A DNA stretch of 64,000 nt from Clostridium sp. CAG:452 (GTDB lineage Bacteria; Bacillota; Clostridia; TANB77; CAG-508): contig FR893523.1 of the NCBI GenBank assembly GCA_000434035.1, forward strand, positions 86,245-150,244, given 5' to 3'. The notes below the pieces were generated by a model, which had not been told where the DNA came from, made no database searches, and saw nothing but the letters and a program-made list of their open reading frames with translations. Positions 54,359 to 62,623 of this stretch are shown one piece after another (the stretch's first letter is position 1; the number at the start of each line of letters is the position of its first letter). The translations under genes and the position numbers were made by a program.

Positions 54359-55641
54359 TGAGAAAAAAATTAATATCAATAATAAGTATAATAGTTATTT
54401 TAATAGGATTAATTCCAATATCAAGTAAGGCAGTAGTACCCATAGATACAGCATATATCTATGCAAATAAAAAAACAGAGGGGCTATTAATGTGGAAAGG
54501 ATTAAAAATACATACACATTTAGCTGTATATAAAAAAGACGGAAAAGAGTATCCAGCATATTGTATGAATAGAGAATTACCTGGAGTGGAAATTGGTAGG
54601 TCTCAAACAGTAGATGTAAAGAAATTAGTAAATAATGTAATGGTATGGAGAGCTATAATAAATGGATATCCATACAAAAGTATTTCCGAACTTGGATGCA
54701 ATACAGAAGAAGAGGCGTATTTGGCAACAAAACAAGCTGTTTATTGCATGCTTACAAATAGAGATGTAAATGAATATTCTGCAATAGGAGAAGCTGGAGA
54801 AAGAACTTTAAATGCATTAAAAACAATTGTTAATAATGCGCGAAATTCAAATCAAACAAAAGTAAGTTCAGAATTAACAGTAAATGAACAAGAAAAACTA
54901 TGGAAAATTGATAATTTAGACAGCAGTTATATTTCTAAAACATTTTTAGTAACTGCAAATACTTCAATGAGCAAATACACAGTAAATGTTAAAAATTTAA
55001 ATATAGAGGGATATAAATTAGTGGACCAAAATAATAAAGAAAAAACAGAATTTTCAAATTCAGAAAAATTCAAAATACTTATACCAATACAAGAAGTAAA
55101 ACAAGATGGAAATTTTTCAATTGAAGTATCGGCACAAGTTGCTACAAAACCAGTATTCTATGGAGAAAGTAGAGATAGTGGACTTCAAAGTTATGCACTA
55201 ACTGGTTATACTTACGAAGAGGGCACAGGAAGTAAAAAGGTTTATTATACAAAAAATGAAACAAAAATAATAATCACAAAAACAGATGACAAAACTGGTA
55301 AGAAGTTAGAAGGAGTTGAATTTGAATTATTAGATAAGAATCAGAATAAAATTTATACAGAAATTACTACAAATAAAGATGGAATAGCAACAATAGATAA
55401 TTTACTGCCAGGTATATATTACATTAGAGAAACTAAAACATTAGAAGGTTACCAATTATATAGTAAACTAATAAAAGTAGAGTTAGAACTTAATGAGGAA
55501 ACAACTGTAAATGTAATCAATTCAGAAAAAGAACCAGAAATATATAAAGAGGAGAAAAAAACAGAATTAGCCGTAAAAGAGAAAAAAAGTAATATTAAAG
55601 TAAAAGAAACTGGTCCAAAATTACCTAAAACTGGAATGTAG
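54358..55641 (+). CDS. LPKTG surface protein with thioester and Cna-B domains, stop before the anchor
   Basis: 427 residues. Signal peptide (about 1-26). A thioester-type region has Cys in YPAYCMNREL and Gln in ATKQAVYCML. A Cna-B/SpaA-like domain (about 312-388) has ITKTDDKTGKKLEGVEFELLD and an E in YIRETKTLEGYQ. The end is GPKLPKTGM, then TAG (55639-55641). In the same frame after the TAG come LTYSLTILLVAYIIF and a basic KLHKSKK tail, exactly a cell-wall sorting anchor. So the gene is either read through, recently broken, or deliberately released. It overlaps the sortase stop (TAATG). Confidence 0.8.
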   Translation: MRKKLISIISIIVILIGLIPISSKAVVPIDTAYIYANKKTEGLLMWKGLKIHTHLAVYKKDGKEYPAYCMNRELPGVEIGRSQTVDVKKLVNNVMVWRAIINGYPYKSISELGCNTEEEAYLATKQAVYCMLTNRDVNEYSAIGEAGERTLNALKTIVNNARNSNQTKVSSELTVNEQEKLWKIDNLDSSYISKTFLVTANTSMSKYTVNVKNLNIEGYKLVDQNNKEKTEFSNSEKFKILIPIQEVKQDGNFSIEVSAQVATKPVFYGESRDSGLQSYALTGYTYEEGTGSKKVYYTKNETKIIITKTDDKTGKKLEGVEFELLDKNQNKIYTEITTNKDGIATIDNLLPGIYYIRETKTLEGYQLYSKLIKVELELNEETTVNVINSEKEPEIYKEEKKTELAVKEKKSNIKVKETGPKLPKTGM

Positions 55642-55735
55642 AATCTTACATATTCCTTGACAATCCTTCTAGTAGCATATATAATATTTGATGTAAAACT
55701 ACATAAAAGTAAGAAGGGAAGAGTGAATTTATTAA

Positions 55736-57097
55736 ATGTCACAAATTATAGTATTAGCAATACTAATATTAATAAATGCATTTTTTGCAGCTACAGAAAT
55801 TGCATTTATATCACTTAATGACGCAAAAATAGAAAAACAAGCAAAAGAAGGAAACAAAAAGGCAAAGCAAATAAAGAAAATGCTAAGAGAGCCAAGCAAA
55901 TTTTTGGCAACAATACAAATAGGAATTACACTTGCAGGATTTTTATCAAGTGCATTTGCAGCAGATGCATTTGCAGATGATTTAGCACCAATGCTACAAA
56001 ACTTAATACCTTTAGGATTAACTGCATGGAGAAACATATCAATAATTTTAATTACAATTATACTTTCATACTTCTCACTAATTTTTGGTGAATTAGTACC
56101 AAAAAGACTTGCAATGAGAAATAGTGAAAAAATAGCTTTTGGAACAATAGGAATAATAAGAACAATATCTATAATAACAGCACCGTTTGTAAAATTACTT
56201 ACAGCATCAACAAATGGAGTATCAAAATTGTTTGGAATATCTGGAACAGATGAAGAAACTGTTACAGAAGAAGAAATAAGAATGATGGTAGATGTTGGAG
56301 AAGAAAAAGGTTCAATCAAAGAAGAAGAAAGAGAGCTTATAAATAATGTATTTGAATTTAATGACAAAGTAGTGTCTGAAATAATGATTCATAGAAAAGA
56401 TATATATGCAATAGATATAAATTCAGATATAGACAATATTTTAAAAGAGTTAGATGAATACAAATATAGTAGAATACCTGTATATGAAGAAAACATAGAT
56501 AACATTGTTGGTATGTTATTTATAAAAGATTTGCTTGCAAATGTAAATAAAAAAGAAAAAGTAAAAATAGCAAAAATTATAAGAGAACCATATTTTGTAT
56601 CAGAAAACAAACCTATAGACGAGCTTTTTAGAGACTTACAAAAAAACAAACACCAATTGGCAATAGTATTAGATGAATATGGTGGAACAGCAGGGTTAGT
56701 TACAATGGAAGATATAATAGAGGAACTTGTTGGTAACATATTTGATGAATATGATGAGGAAGAAAAAGAATTTGAGAAAATCGATGATAATACATTCCTA
56801 ATTAGTGGTAGTGTTTCTATACATGACTTAAGAAAAATTTTAGGTGTAGAAATACCGGAAGGAGAATATGATACTTTATCTGGATACTTAATAGAATTGC
56901 TTGGAAGAATTCCATCAGATGATGAAAAACCTGTAATAGAAACCAAAAGAGTAACATACAAAATAGAAGATTACGAAGAAAAAAGAATATTATGGGTAAA
57001 AGCATGTAGAAATAATGTAGAAGAAGATAACGATGATGAGAGTGATGAGGAAGATAGTAAAACAAGTAAAGAAGATACAGAAAAATCAGAAGATTAG
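55736..57097 (+). CDS. CorC/HlyC (CNNM-CBS) membrane transporter-like protein
   Basis: 453 residues. A CNNM domain with four hydrophobic helices comes first (INAFFAATEIAFISLND, LAGFLSSAFAADAFAD, LIFGELVPKRLAM). A pair of CBS domains follows (MIHRKDIYAIDI, KYSRIPVYEENIDNIVGML, LAIVLDEYGGTAGLVTMEDIIEEL), then a CorC_HlyC domain (about 350-420) and an acidic tail. The family is linked to Mg/Co or Na transport rather than haemolysis. The ATG lies within the anchor frame of the preceding gene. Confidence 0.88.
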   Translation: MSQIIVLAILILINAFFAATEIAFISLNDAKIEKQAKEGNKKAKQIKKMLREPSKFLATIQIGITLAGFLSSAFAADAFADDLAPMLQNLIPLGLTAWRNISIILITIILSYFSLIFGELVPKRLAMRNSEKIAFGTIGIIRTISIITAPFVKLLTASTNGVSKLFGISGTDEETVTEEEIRMMVDVGEEKGSIKEEERELINNVFEFNDKVVSEIMIHRKDIYAIDINSDIDNILKELDEYKYSRIPVYEENIDNIVGMLFIKDLLANVNKKEKVKIAKIIREPYFVSENKPIDELFRDLQKNKHQLAIVLDEYGGTAGLVTMEDIIEELVGNIFDEYDEEEKEFEKIDDNTFLISGSVSIHDLRKILGVEIPEGEYDTLSGYLIELLGRIPSDDEKPVIETKRVTYKIEDYEEKRILWVKACRNNVEEDNDDESDEEDSKTSKEDTEKSED

Positions 57098-57107
57098 TAA
57101 AAACACA

Positions 57108-57137
57108 AAAGGCAAGCAGAATTTAATGCTTGCCTTT
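57108..57137 (+). terminator. intrinsic terminator
   Basis: AAAGGCAAGCA and TGCTTGCCTTT form a strong stem. Confidence 0.82.
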
Positions 57138-57156
57138 ATAAAAAGGAGAATAATAT

Positions 57157-58398
57157 ATGTATAAAGAATTTGGAATAAAAGAAGATGTAATAGAATTATC
57201 AAAAAAAATAGAAAAAGATTTAGATCCTATATTTAAAGAAGTAGAAGAGATAGAAGAATGTAATAGTTTGAAAGTGTTGTCTGCTTTTCAAAAATACAAT
57301 TTATCAGAAATGCATTTTAATGGAACAACAGGATATGGATATGGAGATATAGGAAGAGATACAATAGAGAGCATATTTGCAGATATATTTAAGGCTGAAG
57401 ATAGCTTAGTTAGAACTCAATTTATATCTGGAACTCATGCAATTTCTACATTGCTATTTGGCATACTAAGACCAAATGACACATTAATTAGCATATCTGG
57501 GAAACCATATGATACTTTAGACGAAGTAATTGGGATAGTAGAAAATAAAAGTTCACTACAAAGTTATGGTGTAAAATATGAGCAAATAGAGCTAGTTAAT
57601 GATGATTTTGACTACAAAGCAATAGAAGAAAGAGTAAAAAAAGGAAATATAAAATTGATTGAAATTCAACGCTCTAGAGGTTACTCAACAAGAAAGACTA
57701 TAGACTTAGAAAAAGTAGAAAAAGTAATTAAACTTATAAAGGATATTGATAGAAATATAATTGTAATGATAGATAATTGTTATTGCGAATTTGTAACTAA
57801 AAAAGAACCAATTGAAGTTGGTGCAGACGTAGTAGTAGGTTCTTTAATTAAAAATTTGGGCGGAGGAATTGCTCCAAATGGAGGTTATATAGCAGGAAGA
57901 AAAGATATAGTAGAACTAGCAGCAGAAAGATTAACAGCACCGGGACTTGGAAAAGAAGTTGGACCAAGTTTGGGAATTAACAAACAAATCTTGCAAGGAT
58001 TATTTTTTGCGCCACAAGTTGTAGCAAGTAGTTTAAAAACAGCAATATTTGCAAGCAGAATGCTAGAGGAGTTAGGATATAATGTAGAGCCAAAATTTAA
58101 TGATAAAAGAGCAGACATAGTTCAAACAATAGAATTTAATGATAGAGAGAAACTAATAAAATTCTGTCAAGGAATACAAGCAGCTTCACCAGTAGATTCA
58201 AATTCTGTTCCTATGCCATGGGACATGCCAGGATATACAGACCAGGTAATAATGGCTGCAGGAGCATTTACACAAGGATCATCAATAGAGCTTTCTTGTG
58301 ATGGACCAATAAGACCACCATATACAGCCTTTTTACAAGGAGGACTTACATATGGATACGGAAAATTGGGGATTTTAAAAGCAATTTCAAGATTATAG
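57157..58398 (+). CDS. PLP-dependent methionine gamma-lyase-like / aluminium resistance family protein
   Basis: 413 residues. Fold-type I PLP enzyme: FNGTTGYGYGDIGRDTIE, SGTHAISTLLFG, GSLIKNLGGGIAPNGGYIAG (Lys in SLIKN is the likely PLP lysine, about residue 231), then MPWDMPGYTDQVIMAAG near the end. It matches the YnbB/Al_resist family. The true substrate is uncertain. The ATG follows AAAAGGAG, after a terminator. Confidence 0.85.
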   Translation: MYKEFGIKEDVIELSKKIEKDLDPIFKEVEEIEECNSLKVLSAFQKYNLSEMHFNGTTGYGYGDIGRDTIESIFADIFKAEDSLVRTQFISGTHAISTLLFGILRPNDTLISISGKPYDTLDEVIGIVENKSSLQSYGVKYEQIELVNDDFDYKAIEERVKKGNIKLIEIQRSRGYSTRKTIDLEKVEKVIKLIKDIDRNIIVMIDNCYCEFVTKKEPIEVGADVVVGSLIKNLGGGIAPNGGYIAGRKDIVELAAERLTAPGLGKEVGPSLGINKQILQGLFFAPQVVASSLKTAIFASRMLEELGYNVEPKFNDKRADIVQTIEFNDREKLIKFCQGIQAASPVDSNSVPMPWDMPGYTDQVIMAAGAFTQGSSIELSCDGPIRPPYTAFLQGGLTYGYGKLGILKAISRL

Positions 58399-58430
58399 AT
58401 GAATTGGAATTTATATGAAAGGAAATATTA

Positions 58431-59675
58431 ATGAGAAATACAGTAATAATTGGAGGAGGACCTGCCGGATTAATGGCAGCGATTTCTTCTGCTAAAAATG
58501 AAGATAAAGTAACAATAATAGAAAAAATGCATTCTTGTGGAAAAAAATTACTAATCACAGGAAAAGGAAGATGCAATATAACAAATAATGCCCAAATGGA
58601 TAAGTTCATGGCAAATACTCCAACAAACCCAAAATTCCTTTACGGAGTTTTTAATAACTTTACCAATAAAGATATAATAGAATTATTAGAAAGTGAAGGA
58701 GTAAAAACAAAAGTAGAAAGAGGAGAGAGAGTTTTTCCAGTTTCGGATAGGGCACAAGACGTTTTAGAAGCATTACTACATATATTAAAAAAAGAAAATG
58801 TACAAATATTAACTAATACAACAGCTAAAAGAATAATTACTGATGCCGAGAAAAATGTTTTAGGTGTAGAATTAGATGATGGAAAAGAAATAAAGGCAGA
58901 CAAAATAATTCTTGCAACAGGAGGTAAAAGTTATCCAGTAACAGGTTCAACAGGCGATGGATATAGAATAGCAAAAAATTTAGGTCATACTATTACAAAA
59001 ATAGAACCATCATTAGTACCACTTACATCTCATGATGAGGTTTGTAAGGAATTACAAGGATTATCTTTAAGAAATGTTGCAATCCAATTGCAAATTTGTG
59101 ATAAAGTAGTATATAAAGATTTTGGAGAAATGTTATTTACTCATTTTGGAGTATCAGGTCCAATAGTATTGTCAGCTTCATCATATTTGGTAAAAACAAA
59201 AAACATAGAACAAATTCTAAAAGAAGACAAAGTAGAATTAGAAATAGATTTAAAACCAGCCTTGTCAGAAGAAAAACTTGACGCGAGAATATTACGTGAT
59301 TTTGAGGAGCAAAAAAACAAACAATTTAAAAATAGTTTAGATAAATTGTTGCCACAAAAGTTAATACCAGTCATAATAGAGAAAACAAATATAAACGAAA
59401 GCAAAAAAATAAATGAAATAACTAAACAAGAAAGACAAAAATTAGTAAATGAGTTAAAACATTTTAAAATTAGCATAAATGGAACAAGACCTATAGAAGA
59501 AGCAATAGTAACATCAGGGGGAATAAACATTAAAGAAATAAATCCCAAAACAATGGAATCTAAATTGATAAATGGATTATACTTTGCAGGAGAAATAATA
59601 GATGTAGATTGCTTTACTGGAGGTTACAATTTACAAGTAGCATGGAGTACAGGATATACAGCAGGAATTAGTTAA
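58431..59675 (+). CDS. HI0933/BaiN-like FAD-dependent oxidoreductase
   Basis: 414 residues. FAD-binding start (NTVIIGGGPAGLMAAISSA), KKLLITGKGRCNITNN, RGERVFPVSDRAQDVLEAL, LATGGKSYPVTGSTGDGYRIA, THFGVSGPIVLSAS and INGLYFAGEIIDVDCFTGGYNLQ. These define the BaiN/RdsA-like family; substrates are poorly known. Its stop codon TAA lies where a palindromic element begins (59674). Confidence 0.9.
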   Translation: MRNTVIIGGGPAGLMAAISSAKNEDKVTIIEKMHSCGKKLLITGKGRCNITNNAQMDKFMANTPTNPKFLYGVFNNFTNKDIIELLESEGVKTKVERGERVFPVSDRAQDVLEALLHILKKENVQILTNTTAKRIITDAEKNVLGVELDDGKEIKADKIILATGGKSYPVTGSTGDGYRIAKNLGHTITKIEPSLVPLTSHDEVCKELQGLSLRNVAIQLQICDKVVYKDFGEMLFTHFGVSGPIVLSASSYLVKTKNIEQILKEDKVELEIDLKPALSEEKLDARILRDFEEQKNKQFKNSLDKLLPQKLIPVIIEKTNINESKKINEITKQERQKLVNELKHFKISINGTRPIEEAIVTSGGINIKEINPKTMESKLINGLYFAGEIIDVDCFTGGYNLQVAWSTGYTAGIS

Positions 59676-59746
59676 ATTGGAATTTGTGTGAGGGGGAATT
59701 CTAGGGACTGTCCTGAATTCATCCGGAACTAAACAAATTCCAATTT
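59674..59746 (+). repeat. interspersed palindromic element, internally deleted copy
   Basis: Both ends are intact but about 38 bp of the centre are missing. The missing piece lies between two GGGACTG direct repeats in full copies, so slippage or recombination explains it. Confidence 0.82.
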
Positions 59747-59784
59747 GTATAAATTTTCTCAAAAAATAAAAAAGGAACGAATAA

Positions 59785-60415
59785 ATGGAAGAATTTAAAA
59801 CAATAAGTAATAATGTAGAAGCAGAAATAGTTGAAAAGAAATCAAAATTCATAGCTCATGTATTTTATATAGAGTCAGTAGAAGAAGCAGAAGCATATAT
59901 AAAGGAAATGAAAAAGAAATACCATGATGCAAGACACAATGTTTTTGCATATGCTTTAGAAACCGGTGACGGTGGAATAGCAATAAAATTTAATGATGAC
60001 CGGAGAGCCTTCTGGAACAGCTGGAAGTCCAATATTAAAAATAGTATTAGAAAAGGGATTATCAAATGTTTTGGTTGTGGTAACAAGATATTTTGGAGGA
60101 ATTCTATTAGGCACAGGAGGACTTGTAAGAGCCTACTCTGAAGCTACAATAAAAGCACTGGAAAAAGCAAAGATAGTAAATAAGAAAAAAGGATATAAAG
60201 TAAAAATAGTTACAGCATATGATCAAATAGAACAATTTAATTACTATGTAAATAAAAACAAGTTAAAGGTTATTAATACAGAATATTTGGAAAATATAGA
60301 ATTTATGGTGGAAATGGCAGAGGAGCAATTAAATGAAATTACAAATAACAACAGTAAAAATCCTTTAAAAATTATAAAATATGATATTTTAAAAGAAAAA
60401 TATATTGATATATAG
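59785..60415 (+). CDS. yigZ: YigZ/IMPACT family protein, one recoding site
   Basis: 209 residues when C60001 is skipped. UPF0029 N-terminal domain: EAEIVEKKSKFIAHVFYI, KKYHDARHNVFAYAL, then the restored FNDDGEPSGTAGSPIL (Gly73) and VVVTRYFGGILLGTGGLVRAYSEA. This is the most conserved part of the family. A C-terminal DUF1949-like domain follows. The family is linked to translation control by analogy with yeast Yih1/mouse IMPACT. The shift is needed for the core motif. Confidence 0.88.
59998..60004 (+). other. CGGA +1 recoding site, yigZ
   Basis: GAC then C then GGA, followed by GAG. Skipping C60001 restores Asp-Gly-Glu-Pro, invariant in the family. Confidence 0.87.
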
Positions 60416-60529
60416 CCACTTACGACCAAAATTAGAAAAAATTTCCAAAAAACTATTGCAATATTTATAAAATAATATTATAATTCAAATTGTAAAAAAA
60501 TTACAAATATATTTTTAGGGGGTATAGTT

Positions 60530-61348
60530 TTGAAAGAGAAAATTACAGTTTTGATTGCAGATGATAATCCAGATTTTGCAATGACATTAATAGGCTATTT
60601 GGAGAAAGAAGATGATATGGAGGTAATTGGTGTTGCCAAAGATGGTAAAGAGGCATGCGACATGATATTAAATACAAAGCCAGATATTGTTTTACTAGAT
60701 GTTATAATGCCATATTTAGATGGGTTAGGAGTACTAGAAAAAATATCGGCATCATCAATGGATAAAAAGCCAATATGCATAATGTTATCAGCTGTTGGTC
60801 AAACTAAAATAACTCAACAAGCAATAAGCCTAGGAGCAGAATATTATGTAATAAAACCTTTTGATATAGAATTATTAATTAAAAGAATAAGAGATATAAA
60901 ATATTTTGAACCAAAACAAAACCAAGGTGTAACAATAAATAGAGAAATTAAAGCTCCATACATAGACATTCCAAAAGAAAACAAGAAAAGTGAAGATAAC
61001 CTAGAAGCTCTAGTTACAAATGTTATACATGAACTAGGTGTTCCAGCACATATAAAAGGTTATCAATATTTAAGAGAAGCTATAATGATGGTTATAAATG
61101 ATATAGATATCATAAACCAAATAACAAAACAATTATATCCAGAAATAGCAGAAAAATACAAAACGACACCAAGTAGAGTAGAAAGAGCAATACGTCATGC
61201 AATAGAAGTAGCATGGGCAAGAGGACAAGCTGATGCTGTAGAAAACATATTTGGATATACAATTTCAGCAGCAAAAGGAAAACCAACTAATAGCGAATTT
61301 ATAGCAATGATAGCTGACAAATTAAGATTAGAATTAAAAACAGCATAG
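60530..61348 (+). CDS. spo0A: sporulation master regulator Spo0A
   Basis: 272 residues from TTG 60530 (TAGGGGGT upstream). Receiver domain with IADDNPDF, LLDVIMPYLDG (phospho-Asp about 56) and VIKPFD. The DNA-binding domain has VIHELGVPAHIKGYQYLREAI and the recognition region TTPSRVERAIRHAIEVAWARG. This is diagnostic of Spo0A and shows a sporulation pathway. A Spo0E-like phosphatase is at 6636. Intact, with no CGG codon. Confidence 0.97.
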   Translation: MKEKITVLIADDNPDFAMTLIGYLEKEDDMEVIGVAKDGKEACDMILNTKPDIVLLDVIMPYLDGLGVLEKISASSMDKKPICIMLSAVGQTKITQQAISLGAEYYVIKPFDIELLIKRIRDIKYFEPKQNQGVTINREIKAPYIDIPKENKKSEDNLEALVTNVIHELGVPAHIKGYQYLREAIMMVINDIDIINQITKQLYPEIAEKYKTTPSRVERAIRHAIEVAWARGQADAVENIFGYTISAAKGKPTNSEFIAMIADKLRLELKTA

Positions 61349-61354
61349 AAAAGA

Positions 61355-61387
61355 AAAAACCTCGGAAATTTTATTTCCGAGGTTTTG
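61355..61387. terminator. bidirectional terminator
   Basis: AAAACCTCGGAAA and TTTCCGAGGTTTT between convergent spo0A and rpsI. Confidence 0.88.
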
Positions 61388-61403
61388 AAATATATTGATT
61401 TGT

Positions 61404-61808
61404 CTATCTCTTTGAGAATTGAGGTGCCTTTCTTGCTTTTTTAAGTCCGTATTTTTTACGTTCTTTCATTCTTGCATCTCTTGTTAAGAATCCAGCAGAT
61501 TTTAAAGCTGGTCTGTATTCGCTGTTAGCTTCTACAAGTGCTCTTGCTATACCATGTCTTACAGCACCTGCTTGACCACTTATTCCTCCACCTGTTACTT
61601 TTGCAATTACATCAAATTTATCTAAAGAGTTTGTTGTAACTAATGGTTGTTTTACTATAACTTTCAAAGTTTCAATACCAAAGAATTCATCAAGTGGTTT
61701 GTTGTTTACAGTAATATTACCATTACCATTTACTAATCTAACTCTTGCAATTGATTTTTTTCTTCTACCTGTTCCATAGAATGATATTTTTTCTTTTTTT
61801 GTTGCCAT
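61404..61808 (-). CDS. rpsI: 30S ribosomal protein S9
   Basis: 134 residues. Typical S9: SFYGTGRRKKSIARVRLVNG, VTGGGISGQAGAVRHGIARAL, GFLTRDARMKERKKYGLKKARKAPQFSKR. The basic tail reaches the P-site tRNA. One base separates it from the rplM stop, so the two form an operon on the minus strand. Confidence 0.97.
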   Translation of the reverse strand: MATKKEKISFYGTGRRKKSIARVRLVNGNGNITVNNKPLDEFFGIETLKVIVKQPLVTTNSLDKFDVIAKVTGGGISGQAGAVRHGIARALVEANSEYRPALKSAGFLTRDARMKERKKYGLKKARKAPQFSKR

Positions 61809-61809
61809 A

Positions 61810-62247
61810 TTATTTTACCTCCCAAATTTCAGGTTTTTGAGCTTGATTTTCATGTTCTGCTCCTGCATATATTCTTACTTTGTTAATCATTTTTCTTCCT
61901 AATCTATTATGTGGAAGCATTCCTTTAATTGCAAGCATCATTGCTTTTTCTGGATTATTAGAAAGCATATCTTTTGCAGAAATTTCTTTCATTCCTCCAA
62001 TATATCCTGAATGATGTCTATATACTTTTTGATCTAATTTTTTTCCTGTTAAAATTACATCTTTGCAGTTTAATATTATAACATGATCACCTGTATCTTG
62101 GTTAGGTGTAAATGTTGGTTTGTGTTTTCCTCTTAATAATTTTGCAGCTTCAGCAGCTACTCTACCTAATGGTTTTTGACTAGCGTCTATTATATACCAT
62201 TTGCTTTCAACTTCATTATTTTTTGCCATATATGTTGTATTATTCAT
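61810..62247 (-). CDS. rplM: 50S ribosomal protein L13
   Basis: 145 residues. WYIIDASQKPLGRVAAEAAKLLRGKHKPTF, VIILNCKDVILTGKK, HHSGYIGG and HNRLGRKM are standard L13. The minus-strand ATG at 62247 follows AGGAGG by 9 bases. First gene of the rplM-rpsI operon, divergent from infC. Confidence 0.97.
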   Translation of the reverse strand: MNNTTYMAKNNEVESKWYIIDASQKPLGRVAAEAAKLLRGKHKPTFTPNQDTGDHVIILNCKDVILTGKKLDQKVYRHHSGYIGGMKEISAKDMLSNNPEKAMMLAIKGMLPHNRLGRKMINKVRIYAGAEHENQAQKPEIWEVK

Positions 62248-62370
62248 TAGAAACTGTTCCTCCTATCATATTTTAAAGATTATATTGTAAAATATATTAT
62301 TAACTACCGGGTAATAGGTTAAAAACATATTACTACAAATATTCATACTCAACTATTTTAATATATAAAT

Positions 62371-62410
62371 AAAAAAAAGTCAATAAAAAGTCAATAAAAA
62401 GTCAATAAAA
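62371..62410 (+). repeat. three tandem AAAAAGTCAATA repeats upstream of infC
   Basis: GTCAATAAAAA occurs three times with a 12-bp period at about 62377-62410, directly before the infC -35 box. It could be a binding array or replication slippage. Confidence 0.7.
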
Positions 62411-62413
62411 ACC

Positions 62414-62442
62414 TTGACATTTTTAAAAAAATACTGTATTAT
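62414..62442 (+). promoter_or_regulatory. promoter of infC-rpmI-rplT
   Basis: TTGACA at 62414-62419, 17 bp, TATTAT at 62437-62442. Confidence 0.8.
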
Positions 62443-62449
62443 TATTAAG

Positions 62450-62610
62450 TCGTAAAGAAGAAGTAACCCTTCTCACCTTATCTAGTATGGAAAAAGGTTA
62501 ATATTTAAGTTAAATAAATTTAAGTATTGTGGGTAACTTGTTCTTTTGGAACAAGTTTTTTCATTTGTTAAAAATATTAAACAAAGCAAGACGAAGATTT
62601 TTATTTGTTT
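62450..62610 (+). ncRNA. infC operon leader, candidate L20-type autoregulatory RNA
   Basis: The 5' leader contains AGAAG...CCCTTCTCACC near 62457-62480, AAAAAGGTTAATATTTAAG, and a terminator. infC-rpmI-rplT leaders of Bacillota are known to be controlled by ribosomal protein L20 through attenuation. Position and the AACCCTTCTCACC core suggest the same here; I cannot confirm the fold. Confidence 0.5.
62535..62562 (+). terminator. leader terminator (attenuator) of infC
   Basis: AACTTGTTC-TTTTG-GAACAAGTT followed by six T, about 60 bp before infC. Confidence 0.82.
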
Positions 62611-62623
62611 GGAGGTGAACAAT

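Noticed and set aside
5691..60004. Sequencing or assembly error as the cause of the 14 breaks
   Set aside because: The insertions are not in homopolymers, are always the same base, and always fall in phase with a Gly codon. CGGA with C at the third codon position (GGC GGA, TAC GGA, TTC GGA) is common in intact genes and unaffected. Raw reads would still be the final test.
5691..60004. CGG reassigned to another amino acid, as reported for some Bacillota
   Set aside because: Reassignment would keep the frame. Here the frame changes by +1 at each CGG and the downstream sequence is meaningful only after the shift.
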